A stretch of 64,000 nt of DNA. Origin: Cerioporus squamosus (lineage: Eukaryota; Basidiomycota; Agaricomycetes; Polyporales; Polyporaceae). The translations under genes and the position numbers were made by a program. Shown piece by piece: positions 23,890-35,876 of this stretch (the first letter of the stretch is position 1; each line of letters starts with the position of its first letter). The stretch is from contig JABYQS010000011.1 in the NCBI GenBank assembly GCA_022592435.1, positions 186,001 through 250,000 of the forward strand, read 5' to 3'. The notes under the pieces were generated by a model that was given only the letters and a program-made list of their open reading frames with translations, was not told the DNA's origin and did not search any database.

Positions 23890-25730
23890 ATGAAGTACAC
23901 GGCAACCCTCTTGGCAGCAGCATCCTTGGCTTACGCCCAGCAGGCGGTAGGTTCACTTGAAGATCACCTTTCGCAACGTTCAACTGATATAGTACGTCGA
24001 CTGCAGCAATACCAACAGTGCGGTGGTATCAACTACAGTGAGTTCAATGTTGTCCCAAGTAGTCCTAGAACGGTCCTGACGCCCTATTAGGCGGCAACAC
24101 GGCGTGCGTTGCTGGTTCCGTTTGCACCAAGCTGAATGACTGTGAGTAGGCTGGTACATGGTATTCGGGCTGGCATTGATAGCAACTCAGACTACTCCCA
24201 ATGTCTACCGGGTCCTGCGGCTCCTACGGCTTCAACGCTGCCGAGGCTGGGTGGCGTGAACACTGCCGGTTATGACTTCAGCGTTGTAAGTAATGTCATG
24301 GCCTCGTGTACGTGGTCGTCAGAGTCTGATTCGTTACCCAGGCAACCGATGGAAGTTTCAACGGCACAGGTAACTGAAGACATTCCCACTGCCTGTTGTT
24401 GGCTCATGCGACTGCCAGGTGTTCCTCCTCCCCCTGCCCAGTTCACACACTTCGCCAATGAAGGCGCCAACCTCTTCCGCATTCGTGAGTGTCTTGCTTC
24501 ATGATCCGAGCCTCGTGCTGATAGGAGATCTCATAGCGTTTGGTACGAGTCTCATCGACCGTTGCCGATTCTGAACGCTCAATTGTGCAACAGCTTGGCA
24601 GCTCATGACGCCCCAGGTTGGCGGGCCGATCAATGAGACCTGGTTCAGCTCGTTCTACGACCCCACCGTCCAGGCGGCGCTCGCCTCCAGCCCCAACACC
24701 TTCGTCATCATTGACTTGGTATGTTGTACTTTCCTTTGCCTCCTGTATGGGATTTGCTGACGGCGATCCGATAGCACAACTATGCCCGTTGGAACGGCGC
24801 TATTATCGCTCAAGGGGGCCCGACCAACGACCAGTTCGCCTCGATCTGGACCCAACTGGCGCAGAAGTACGGCAGTAACGAGCGTGTGATCTTGTGGGAA
24901 CTTCTTTCGGATTCGAAGTAACGTCATTGCTGATCTTGGTAAACAGCGGGATCATGAACGAGCCTCACGATGTTCCCGACATCGCCACCTGGGTCGACTC
25001 CGTTCAGCATGTAGTCAACGCCGTCCGCTCCGCTGGATCGCAGAACTTCCTGCTTCTTCCGGGCTCCAGCTGGTCTTCCGCACAGGCTTTCCCCACTGAG
25101 GCAGGACCCCTGCTCGTCAAGGTCACTGACCCGCTTGGCGACAACAGCAAACTGATCTTTGACGGTGAGGCATCTAGCTCCCCATAATAGGAGTCTTCGA
25201 GCCCTGACAATTCTCATAAATGCAGTACACAAGTACCTCGACAGCGACAACAGCGGCACTCACCCCGATTGCACCACGGTATGACGCCTGATCTCCTGTG
25301 ATACGTGTGTAAATCCGCAGTCTCTCACATGACGGTTTAGGACAACGTCCAAGTCTTCACGGACCTCGTCAACTTCTTGAAGGCCAACGGCAACCGTCAG
25401 GCTATCCTGAGCGAGACCGGTGGAGGCAACACCGCGAGCTGTGAGACTCTGTGAGCATCCTCTGACTGATGGGAGAATGCCCGAGTCTTGTCTGACCTTA
25501 CCCGCAGGCTCGGCAACGAGCTCGCGTTCGTCAAGAACAACTTCCCGACTCTGCTTGGTTTCTCTGTTTGGGCCGCCGGTGCGTTTGATACTACCTACGT
25601 GCTCACCCAGACGCCGTTTGCGAACGGCACTGACCAGGCCTTGTGGACCGCTGCCGGTAAGTTCACCCGTCACCGTGATGTTCTGAGTTGATTGATTCAT
25701 TGGACCGTAGTCAAGCCGAACTTGCCCTAA
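23890..25730 (+). CDS. Secreted GH5 endoglucanase with N-terminal CBM1
   Basis: Predicted extracellular endo-beta-1,4-glucanase acting on cellulose. The start is the ATG at 23890 (MKYTATLLAAASLAYAQQA), a clear signal peptide. It is followed directly by a CBM1 cellulose-binding knot built over several introns (QYQQCGGINYS|GNTACVAGSVCTKLNDY|YSQC) and a short Pro/Ala/Thr linker. The GH5 barrel has LPRLGGVNTAGYDF, FRI|PFAWQLMTP, VIIDLHNYARWNG, the acid/base Glu in IMNEPHDVPD, FDVHKYLDSDNSG and the nucleophile Glu in AILSETGGGN. It ends in AAVKPNLP with TAA at 25728-25730. About eleven introns, some separating very small exons. The motif set matches subfamily 5 of GH5, typical of white-rot fungal cellulases, and argues for a plant-cell-wall degrading lifestyle. 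Confidence 0.93.
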
Positions 25731-26018
25731 AGGTCTCGTACTCGTATGAACGACCTCTTAGCTCTGGTTATGAAAAATGTAGTGTCTTGAGTGATCATGC
25801 ATAGAATGGATTTGATGCTAGTCCTCGCTGCATGTTCCGGAGTGCGAACACTACGGTTGCCAGATATGGAATGACACCGAGAAGTGATCGGACAATCTGA
25901 CTGATCACAAGATCTGAAGATCTGCCCTCGTCCCCGAGCTCATACGGTGGCTGCTCACTCATCAGTCTCTCATACACTTGCTCCTACTCCTCCACTGGTG
26001 CCCTAGCGATTTGCAGTG

Positions 26019-28482
26019 ATGGTACGCATGCTCTATGCATGCTGGTGTTAGAGATGTTCATTAAGACGGACATCGCTCGCAGGCACCCAAAGGGCGGAAC
26101 CTCAATCCGAGCGGTTTGGGTAGGGCGATCATCAACAAGAAAACCAAGGATGCGAGAATAGCTCGTGAAACTGGGCTGGTGAGTGCTCTGGTTATTGCAC
26201 ACAAATATTCGGCTTACTTTGCATCTTGCAGTATACTACGGATATCGATCCCAGCCGGCTGCAGTCAATCACCCAAGAACGAGACCTCGACGAGTTCTTG
26301 AACACAGCCCAACTCGCTGGGACCAATTTTACAGCAGGTATGTTGCATGTACACGTCTTCGTGTTTCTGTTCGAGCAATCATACGCCAGAGCGGAGGAAC
26401 GTCAAAATCATTGCGGCGGCGGCCAATGCGAACCCATACCTCCTGTCCGAAGAAGAGGAGAGAAATACCCTACGCAAACAGAGCGAAAACAAGCAGCGCT
26501 TGCGCGTACCTCGCCGGCCGCCATGGACAAAGACTATGACGACCGCGCAGCTGGACAGGCAGGAGAAGGACGAGTTCTTGGAGTGGAGGAGAGGTCTTGC
26601 CGAGTACGTCCCGCATACACAACATCCTTGCAGTGCGTGGCACACGAACCTTCTTCCCACCCATGCAGGCTGCAAGATCGTGACAAGTTCCTGCTCACAC
26701 CTTTTGAGCGCAACATTGAAGTCTGGCGACAACTCTGGCGTGTCATCGAACGCTCACATCTCGTCGTCCAAATTGTGGACGCAAGGAATCCTCTTCGTTT
26801 CAGATGTGAAGATCTGGAGGCATACGTTCAGGATGTCGAGGGAGCGGAGGGAGAGGCCGGAACTGGGAAGGGAAAGCGGAGAAGCTTGTTGCTCATTAAC
26901 AAGGCGGACCTGCTCACCGCGAAGCAGAGGTGCGTAAGACCACTCATATCTCAACATGGTGATCTGACACTTTGTTTACTGCAGGAAGTTGTGGGCAGAT
27001 TACTTCGATGCGCAAAATGTGAAGTATGCATTCTTTTCCGCTGCCAATGCGGCTGCTTTACAGGAGGCAAGACGGGAAGCGGAAGCGGCAGCGGAGGAGG
27101 AGGAGCGACAACGGTTAGAGGATGACGAAGAGCAACGATATGCACCGACTACACCACCTACCGAGTCGCACGCCATGGCGACGCCAGCCGCCGCTTCGGA
27201 GAGAGACGAGGACGGTGCCGATGCCTCAGATAGCGAAACCCCTGCGGAATCATCGGAGGATGAATATACCGACGACGAGTCCGATGACGGCCGTGGCGCC
27301 TTCTTGCCTATAGAAGAGGAACCGGAAGCGCAGGATCCTCGCACAAGGGTTCTCTCCGTGTTGGAATTGGAAGACTTGTTTGTGAAGAGCGCCCCGGACC
27401 TCTCCAGTACGTCCCCCTGACGTCTAACTAGATCTTGCGATTGCTAACTGCAAAGTAGCTTTCACTGATTCATCGGGACAGCACCCAACGAAGCTCGTAG
27501 TCGGTCTGGTCGGATATCCTAACGTCGGAAAGTCGAGTACTATCAATGCCCTGATAGGCGAGAAGAAAGTCAGCGTATCATCCACTCCGGGCAAGACGAA
27601 GCACTTCCAGACCATCCACCTCTCACCCACTCTCGTTCTTTGTGACTGTCCTGGTCTCGTCTTCCCCCAATTCGCGACCACGAAAGCGGACCTTGTCTGC
27701 GATGGTGTTCTACCCATAGACCAGATGCGGGAGTACACCGCGCCCACTGCCCTCGTTGTCAAGCGCATACCGAAGGAAGTTCTGGAGGCTACCTATGGCT
27801 TGTCCCTTCACACCAAAAGCATTGAAGAAGGCGGCGACGGGAGGATCACGGGTACTGATCTCTTGGTTGCATATGCTAGTACGTCTTTCCGCTGTCAATC
27901 TCGGGGATTGCGCTCACCGGAAGCTGCTCAGTTGCCCGAGGATTCACGCGGGCCGGCCAAGGCAACCCCGACGAAGCCCGAGCGGCACGTTACATTCTCA
28001 AGGACTACGTCAATGCGAAACTCCTGTACTGCCATCCACCGCCAGGTATCTCCGAGGACGATTTCAACGAAGAGACCCGTCAGATTGCCCTTCAGCGCGC
28101 GATTGGCAAGAAGCGTGCGCCAACGACACGAGTCGTCAAGAATGCGGATACCTTCATTGCCGCTGTGGCTCCCGACGGCTCCACCCCCTTGGGGACCCAT
28201 TCCAACAAGAGCCGCAGGTTAGACCAGGACTTCTTCGCGAGTAACGGGACGCTTTCGTCTCGACCATTCGTTCAGGGAGCGAGGGCGCAAGGGCAGGAGT
28301 TCTCGCGGGCCAAGCTCTACCCTCACCAGAACATGGTTGCGGACGATGGAACGCAGCTTACTGGGAGGAGAGCGCGGATCGCTGCTGTGCTTGCTGCCGG
28401 TGGCGATGTCGCGCCCGGAAAGAAGCATCACAAGAAGATGAAGAGGGTAAAGCAGAGGAGTGGCAAGGGTTACGATGACTGA
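26019..28482 (+). CDS. LSG1: Large-subunit GTPase Lsg1, ribosome export/maturation
   Basis: Cytoplasmic circularly permuted GTPase that releases the export adaptor Nmd3 from pre-60S subunits. Motif order is permuted as expected: G4 LLINKADLLT at about 26895, G1 GYPNVGKSSTINAL at 27511, G3 DCPGLVFPQ at 27645. The N-terminus is SGLGRAIINKKTK, typical of the family. A long acidic insert (AAAEEEERQRLEDDEEQ to ESDDGRGAF) separates G4 from G1. The basic C-terminus GKKHHKKMKRVKQRSGKGYDD ends with TGA at 28480-28482. The only start that fits is an ATG at 26019-26021 spliced at once (intron 26022-26082) to GCACCCAAAGGG, giving MAPKGRNLNPSGLGR. Downstream introns have standard GT-AG ends. Confidence 0.93.
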
Positions 28483-28771
28483 AAGAGGCGAGTCCACTAT
28501 GTATCGACTATTCTCCTGTAGCCCTAGGATATTCTGTCTGTGCTGCATGTATTCTGCTTGCCCATCTGACAATACTTGCACGGAGCCCTGCCTCAGGCGA
28601 ACAACGCTGGGTGAATGCATTGCTCGAGCTCTGTTTGGCTCCTCCCACGTGACCGCGGCCCAACGTCTTCGGACTTCAGCCCACCTTGAAGGCTTCATCT
28701 GCTACGGACTTGCTCTCTCCTCCCACTCACCCACCGTTCATCTAATCGCTGGTGCATTCTTCGCAGTCGGC

Positions 28772-30842
28772 ATGCCGACACCATCCAGCTCACGTACTAT
28801 CACGAGGACGACGTCGCGCAGCACACTTCTTGACGAACCCCGACACGATGCGTCGGTGGCGATTCCGGTGACTATATGCGCCAAGTTCGTGACTACCACC
28901 GGAACCGGCCACAAAGAAGGTACGCGAATCTGCGCGATCGGCTAAATATGCTGTACTGACGCATATACAGCACTGTTACTGAGCGTCGACAAGCCTCTCA
29001 CGATAGGGAGAAGTCCTTCTTGGTATTCACCTTGGGCAGCGGATCGACAGTGGCTTTGAACTAACTTCCTTCGCAGCTCCTACGTTGTGCCAGACGCTGT
29101 TGTTTCGGGCCTTCATTGCAAATTATATGCGTGAGTTTGGGTTGTCGTAGATGTCGCAGCCAAACCCTGACCGAGTCTCAGAGTACGCTCAAGCAATGGG
29201 GGTGTGATCATATCCTGTCATGTGAGTTGTGCCCTGCGGAAACGAGCTGCACTCATGTAGATGGCACATTAGGATTGCTCGACCAACGGCCTCATCCTCA
29301 ACGGCCACCGCGTACGCAAAACGTCTGTCCTCTTGATGGACGGCGACCTTCTGGAGATACCATCCTCCCAAAGTAAGCTTCCATCAACTCATAAACGCAC
29401 AAGTACACAAGTCCGGGCCAATGTTCTAGAGTTCGAGTGCGTTCTGCTGCATAAGGAGCCTGACCAGAAGGTCAATATCTTCGACCCTACGCCGCCAAGG
29501 CAACCGTCTTTAAAGAAGAAAGTATGTCGTGTATACCTGCCCCCTGCTCCCGTATTAAGCATCGTACCCAACTGCGACAGAGGATCGACCGCTACCTTGT
29601 CACGTCGCACTGCTTGGGCAGTGGTAGCTTCGCGACGGTTCATCTCGCCATGGATACATCGGCCTTCAAGCAGGTCGCGTGCAAGTGCATCAAACGCAAG
29701 GTCAGCGACAAGGTAGACAAGATCCGAAAAGAGGTGGACATTCTCCTCAATCTCTCGCACGTATGTATGTTGTCTACTGCATATATGCTCTCGCTGACAA
29801 CGTGATTAGCCCAACATCAATACTGTCCGCGCGGCGACGCACGATGACAACTTCCTGTGAGTTGACCTGTGCCAGCTCGGGCTTTTGATGCTAACACGAC
29901 GGTCCTCCCCTCAGCTACATCTTCCTGGAACTGTGTACCGGAGGCGATCTATTTTCGTATATTGTCAGCCATCCCGACTCCCAGCTATGTCAAGCGGAAG
30001 CCAAGTATATCATGTACCAGCTGCTGAAGGGCCTCAAATACCTGCACGACAGACTCATCTCTCATCGAGGTACGTACACGATCCTATCGCGCTCTAGTGA
30101 GGCGTACTAACATGTCCACGAAGATCTCAAGGTGAGTCTTTAATCGATATCGTGCCCCATTGCTGACACCTGTCTTCGTCAGCCGGAGAACATCCTCCTT
30201 CATTCCCCTGGACCATACCCTCGCATACAGATCGCCGACTTTGGTCTTGCGCGACCCAAGGCGTACCAAGAGACCTTCAACGTCTGCGGAACTGTGTCTT
30301 ATCTTCCTCCCGAAGGCATCCTGGCTCTAGACCACAAGCACCTCAGCTATGTCGGCATGCCCTCTGACTGTTGGAGCTCTGGTGTCATCATGTATATCAT
30401 GCTGGCGTACGTTCCTTCTCTCCGGGCATCGGTCGCAACACCTGACATTTGTCCAGAGGTACACACCCCTTTGACTACGGGAAGGTCGATGGAGAGTCGG
30501 AGTACTATTCCTACATGCCATCTGAAGGGTGTGAAGATTCTCAGTATTCGCAAGAGTCTATGCAGACCGATCAGCTCGTGAAGCGTCGTATCGTCAACGG
30601 AGAGGTCGAGTTCCCGAAAGTGCTGTGGGATAATATGCCTCAAGGTACGTCGTCCATTTGCCCATGTTGCAAGTGTTCACGGCCTCTGACATTGAACGTT
30701 AGCCCGAGACCTTTGCAGCGACCTGCTGATTTACGATCCTCTGGACCGCGCAACGGCACAAACTGCTCTCCGGCATCCCTGGTTAACTGCGGAACTGCTT
30801 GACTTGGAACTCGCCTATCGGTCGCGGATCGGCTCTGAATGA
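28772..30842 (+). CDS. FHA-domain Ser/Thr checkpoint kinase (Chk2/Rad53/Cds1 or Mek1 type)
   Basis: Predicted nuclear kinase of the DNA-damage or meiotic checkpoint. The ATG at 28772 (MPTPSSSRT) leads to an FHA domain: KPLTIGRSPSC, VVSGLHCKLYAV, CSTNGLILNGHRV and LLMDGDLLEIPSSQ. The kinase domain follows: LGSGSFATVHLAMD (Gly loop), VACKCIKRK (VAIK Lys), YIFLELCTGGDLFSYI, HR|DLK|PENILL (catalytic loop), IADFGLARP (DFG), GTVSYLPPEGI (APE position reads PPE), DCWSSGVIMYIMLAGTHPFD. The stop TGA is at 30840-30842, about 450 residues. The Asp and Lys of the catalytic loop come from an 8-nt exon (30124-30131). A single FHA domain upstream of the kinase fits Chk2/Cds1, Dun1 and Mek1; no SQ/TQ-rich leader is obvious, so the exact orthologue is open. 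Confidence 0.85.
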
Positions 30843-31133
30843 AGGCTCAGCTAGGCTCTCTGGGCGACAGGCTCTCAGATCTCAGATTCTCTCGCCTTTT
30901 CTTTTGTCGCTCGTTATCGTTGCTGTCAGGTCCTCGGTGTTCGAACCCTCGTCTCGCTCTTCGTATCTGCTTTCTTGTGTCGCACTTTACCAGTGTGCTG
31001 CAACGCCTGTTCCTGCATGATACATCGCATTTTGTCTCCCATGCATACATCAATACTTGATACAGCTTCTGTGACTCGTGTAATTTATACAAGGATGCTA
31101 CTTCTCTCGTTCCGACTCGAATGATTGGGCACA

Positions 31134-32576
31134 TCATGCCTTCAAGAAGTTCGCGTGGACTGGGAGCGTGGATGAGTGTCAGTGGAGCGACGCTCAAAGA
31201 ACGCATGATCTTACAGTGGACGTGGTCTGCGCCGAATGTGGACATCTACATAGGACCATGCGTCAGTAGATTGCACACTTGAGGTCAGATCGAAGCGACG
31301 TACGAAGTAATAGCTGTGGTCGTATCCATCCTGAGAGCGCACGCGCACCTGAACCTCGTCGTATCCCGCGTCGCGCGCAGCCTTCAGGAAGTTCTCCGGA
31401 AGCAGTTGCCCGCTCTTGTAGAAGTTGTCTGCAGTGCCCTGTGTGCGCGAGTCCGTGTCAGACGGCACCAGGCCGGCTCCGAGACCACCTCTGCGTGGTC
31501 AACGCAGCAACAGAGAGAACTCACGTAGTCGACGAGGATGTGCACGGGCTCCCTGCCGAGCTTCTTAATGAGCTCCGTCGCGTCGTACTTCTCCTTGGCC
31601 TCCTCGATGCCGCCCTGAAGGTACCCGTTGAACGCCTTCTGGCCCCACGGGCAGTTGATCGGGTTCGCGATGGGGGCGAACGCGGAGCACGAGCGGTACT
31701 GCTTCACGCCGCTCAGGACGGAGGAGAGGTAGAGCGTGAGCGCGCCGTGCCCGCCCATGGAGTGCCCAAAGATCGACTGGCGCGTCAGGTCCTGCGTGGG
31801 TGGAGGGTGTGAGTGCTGACTTGAAGAGGCCGTAATAAGGACAGGACAAGGAGAGGGTGGACGTACGATGGGGAGCTCGGCGGCCTCGATGACTTGCGGG
31901 AGCTCGAGGGTGACGTGGGTGAGCATGTTGTAGTGCTTCGCCCACTTGGGGTTCGTCGCGTTCACGTAGAAGCCCGCGCCTGGCGTACGTCCGCCTCATC
32001 AGCGTGTTGTCCCGGGTGGCACCACGGAGGGAGGAAGAGGAGGAAGGGGAGCACGCACCGACGCCAAAGTCCCAGCTGTCCGTCTCGCCCTCGATGCCTG
32101 CGCCGCGCGGGGACGTGTCCGGGAAGAGGATCGCGATGCCCTCCTTGGCCGCGGGGCCCAGGAAGTTGCCCTTCTGTGCACTTTGTTCGGATTCAGGGTG
32201 TCAGTACACGGGAGAGGGGAGTCGACGAGTGGGTGCTCACGCGTTATCTTCCGTGCAGGTCAGGCCGGAGAGGTAGGTCAAAAGCGGGACCTTGGTCCCT
32301 GCGAGCGCGTTCGCAGGCAGGAAGAGGTTGAACTGCGCATCGAGGCCTCCCAGCGCCGCCGACTACGATGCCACGAGTGTGTAGAATGTGAAGCACAACA
32401 CAGGATGGACGTCGCGAGGCCGGGGGAAGGAGAACGCAGAGAGAGCAGGAAGTTGGACGGTGATCAGCGCACGAAACGACGTCATACCGAGAGTCGCGCC
32501 TGCCGCATACCTTGAACTTGTACTTGATGAGCTGACCGTCAAAGACCTTGTTCGACGAGAGCTGCTCGAGCGACAT
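31134..32576 (-). CDS. S-formylglutathione hydrolase (esterase D family)
   Basis: Cytosolic alpha/beta hydrolase that splits S-formylglutathione to formate and glutathione, the last step of glutathione-dependent formaldehyde detoxification. The ATG is at 32576 (MSLEQLSSNKVFDGQLIKYK). Conserved blocks are LTYLSGLTCTEDN, AILFPDTSPRGAGIEGETDS, WDFG.GAGFYVNAT, nucleophile Ser in SIFGHSMGGHGAL, ANPINCPWGQKAF, acid in HILVDYGTADNFY and His in DGYDHSYYF. The last exons join as SYYF|MSTFGADHVH|FHANFLKA with TGA at 31136-31134, matching the family's usual C-terminus. About 280 residues, the normal size. Formaldehyde from lignin demethylation or methanol oxidation is a plausible load in a wood decayer, which is inference. 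Confidence 0.93.
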
Positions 32577-33108
32577 TTTTCGCGGTTATCGTCAGTACTT
32601 CCGAGTGAGCGTAAGCAGCGCAGGGTTGGTGTGCGCGATCGATGGAACCCTGGACGTCCACGGTCTTTTCGGACTCTCAGTTGGCGCAATGACGACAGCG
32701 CGCCGGGAACTTTCTCTTGGGTCCCATGGCCTTACCCCATGGGACACGATCCTCGCTCGCGAGTCGCGCTTTCTCACTGGACGGAACGTTTGGTAGCATC
32801 GGGGAGCCGAAGCCTCGACAGGCACGATTCAGTCGTGGTGAACCGTTGCACGGTCCCGACTTCAGCTGGGCTCAACGCATGTACGAGCGCCTCACTAGCA
32901 GGCGCATACGTGCACGATAGTGTGGACATTAGTATTAGCGTACAGGCGACGAGATTATACACATTGAGAGCGTGAGCGTGTGTAGGAGCGGACATCAAAT
33001 ATCTAGATCCACAGGGTCGTAACGTTACGAGAGGGTATGGGGAGGAACCACGGTCCACGGCGGCCGGGGGGATCGCAGCGAGGTATTGCATGTCCAAGGA
33101 AGTCCGTC
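32577..33108. other. Intergenic region upstream of the S-formylglutathione hydrolase gene
   Basis: About 530 bases between two minus-strand genes; it holds the hydrolase promoter and the 3' end of the lipase gene. It includes a perfect 9-bp inverted repeat, 32721-32729 against 32737-32745 (GTCCCATGG/CCATGGGAC) with a 7-bp spacer, about 150 bases upstream of the hydrolase ATG. No gene is supported. Confidence 0.5.
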
Positions 33109-35876
33109 CTAGCTTCGAGATGCGCTACTAGCCTCCGAAACGCGCTGCTTCTGGATCGTGGGTTGTCTCTGGAACTGAGGCTTGGACATCGAACCACCGG
33201 TCGTGTTTTTCGAGTTCGAATTCGAACTCGGGTTCGGCGTCCCAGCCTGGCTCTGTCCCTTCTCCAAACTATCCGCCATCTCCCCGCGCTCCCTGTCTCT
33301 GCGTTCGCCGCTGGTCTCCCTCGACGGGTCCGGTCTCGGTTCATGCTCAGGCCCCTCCCCCGCGGTGCGATCCGCCTCATGCTCGGACTCCTGCTCCTGA
33401 CCCTCGACGACGCGCGCGAGATGGTCCGCAATCCCGAGATAGAACGTCGCCGGCTTGAACTTGATCTCGCGGCCCATGATCTCCGCCCACTTGTACCGCG
33501 CGGTGTTGATCCACCCCACGAGGTCCAGGTGGTTCACGCCCTCGAGCGTGCCCAGGTACGTGCCCTGTCAGAGAAGCAAACAAAGTTAGCTATGGGTGGT
33601 TGGATGCGCGCCGGAGAACGGCGGGATTACGGTAGTGGTCTCCAGGGGCGTAGGAAGACGTAGGATGTGGGGAAACGGGAAGAAGATGAGGGACACGCAC
33701 CCATTTCGCAGACTGGAGTGAGACAAGCCCGTCGTTCGGGCCTTCCTTCTCGAGCACGACCGAATGAGGCCACCTGTAAGAAGTCCACGCCGCGCGCAGA
33801 GGAAGACGGGGGCAAGGCACATCAGCTTCTGCCATCGAATCGACGCGTTTGGCGGCACCAGCCACCAAACCGTATCACTCATCACAGACACTCGACACTC
33901 ACTTCCACGTATCGATAAGCCCGGGCTCGTACACCGCGCCCCAGCTGAAGTAGTGCACGCCAGGCACGTCCGGGGTCGCCTCGTTGAACTTGCGCATGTT
34001 CTCGATGGTGAGGAACTCGAACGCCTTCCCGTCCCCGCCGCCATTCGGAAGGAGCTCGAGGAGCGACAGCACGGACGGCATGCGCTCGCGGCCGACGGTG
34101 GCGAGGAAGTGGTCGGCAAACGAGGACCCGCGGTGCGGCGAGGAGATTGTCGTGACAGAGAGGACCTTGAACGGCCGGTCCGTCAAGTGGGTGGTCAGGT
34201 ATCGACAGTCGATGCCGCCCTAGCGGAGCTGTCAGCACAGGGTCCGGCGACTGATAGCGGACTTTGTGATCACAGGAATGGTTCATACCATGCTATGGCC
34301 TGTATGACGAACATCCTGAAGTCCGCATGAGCACTCCAACAACGGTAGACTCTGGCGCACGCACCAATGAGATGGACGGAGCGACCGGGGTAGACCTCCG
34401 AGATCTTCTCGCACAGGACCTTTGCCCGGTCGATGGGGGAGCTCGTCGCAGGCACACGAGTTGTCAAGACCTATGCGACGAGATGTCGCGGAGTGATCGA
34501 GTTCGAGGGTCGCAGGTAAGACACCGAAGATGAACCGGGGAGTGTGGGTATGACGCACCTCTATTCCATTAGACTCGAGCGCATCGCGAATGCCTCGCCA
34601 GTGCTGCACCTGCAACGATACAATCGACGGACCGAGTGTGACCGTGTCGAAACCCAGTAGTCCGTGGCAGAACACAATGGGGTTCTTGGTTCCGACGTCT
34701 GTCCAACAAAGTGAAGAGACGAAGATCAGAATTCAGGTGGCTGCAATGACGAGAACTTGACGCTGGGTATACGAAGTCCAATAACATACATTTTCGCCGG
34801 ATGTGCTCGCGTTCGGCCTCCGCATTCTCTGCTCTATCCTCCTCGCTGAGCATGGGATTGTGGTTCTCCTTGTCGGACGGCTCTTCTGACGAGAACCAAT
34901 TCTTGAGCGAAGGAAACTGCGGGAAGTTGAACGCCTGAGGGGCGGACGTGTGTATGCTCCTGCTGCGCTCATGTATTGACCGTAACGAGTCTAAGGAAGA
35001 AACACTCGGGGGCGAAGAGTTCAAATGGGCGCGTGCTGGAGAATGCGGCATGGGCAGGGGGACAGGTGTTGGACTGAGGAGGAGGTCGAGGTCGGAACTG
35101 TCCTGTTCATGTTGAGAGAACGGGTCCTCGAACGGGTCAGTATACGCGTGTCTGACGTACGACGCGAAGGAGGGCGGGGAGAGGCACGCGGTGGGCATGG
35201 TGCTGCGCGTGAGGTTGGAAAAGTAGGATGGGCGGTGGAGGTTGTGTGATTGCGGGAGGCGTGCGGCCTCTGGTCTTGAAGGAAGCTTGACATCCTCCGA
35301 ATTGTCGCGCGAGTGGACGGCGAGAATGTGGGGATCATCCACGAAGGCATCCACGAGGGCAGAGATGGCGGAGGAAGGTGTTGAGGGTGACGATGGACTC
35401 GGGGAAGCAGAGTGATTGGCGGCAGGTGTAGGAGGGCGAGAGTGGATAGGAGAGTTCGGGTTAGAACTGGCGGACTTGCCGGGCTGCTTGGAGGAGAACC
35501 AGCGAATAAGGGGAAGCGTGGGGTGGCTGTCGCGCTTCCGTTTCTGGGCCGCGGAGTAGTCGGCGGCAGCGGAGGACGGGGACGAGAGGTTCATCGCGCT
35601 GTTGTTGCGAGAATGAGACGGGCGTTGTGACGAGGAAGCGTAGAACTGGGAGAGCGGGGAGGGGAGGGGAGAGCGTGGAGGCCTCATGGAGGACTCCGGA
35701 GGGTCGTCGAGGCAGATGGTGGCCGGAGCTGGGGACGCGGACTGCGCTTGGGGCTGCGCGGAGAAGAAGGCGTGGAGGCGGGAAGAGAGGTCTGTCCTGT
35801 CTGGCTCTGTGCTCGTCCTGCGCGCGTCACCATCTCCTGCACTCGCTGCCTCTGCACTCGGAGCGGGGCTCGTCAT
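33109..35876 (-). CDS. TGL2-like triacylglycerol lipase with long disordered termini
   Basis: Predicted alpha/beta-hydrolase lipase. The start is the ATG at 35876 (MTSPAPSAEAA); an upstream in-frame GTG is ignored. About 370 Ser/Pro-rich residues, without recognisable domain, precede the hydrolase fold: NPIVFCHGLLGFDTVTLG (oxyanion region), HWRGIRDALESNGIEV, LITRVPATSSPIDRA, then the nucleophile elbow GHSMGG, SSPHRGSSFADHF, and a late Asp/His pair in GPNDGLVSLQSAKWG and LEGVNHLDLVGW. The acidic, Asn/Ser-rich tail (NPSSNSNSKNT) ends at TAG 33111-33109. The GHSM of the elbow is encoded by an 11-nt exon (34299-34289). HGLLGFD plus GHSMGG resembles yeast mitochondrial lipase Tgl2 and bacterial lactonizing lipases; the long N-terminus makes the location uncertain. 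Confidence 0.82.
33211..33230. repeat. 20-bp perfect palindrome inside lipase tail
   Basis: Bases 33211-33220 are the exact reverse complement of 33221-33230. It lies in codons for the Asn/Ser-rich tail, where repeated TCGAAT-type codons can produce a palindrome by chance. Confidence 0.8.

Noticed and set aside
30935..30965. GTTCGAACCC resembling a tRNA B box after the FHA-kinase gene
   Set aside because: No A box or cloverleaf can be formed at the right spacing, and the sequence lies in the kinase 3' UTR.
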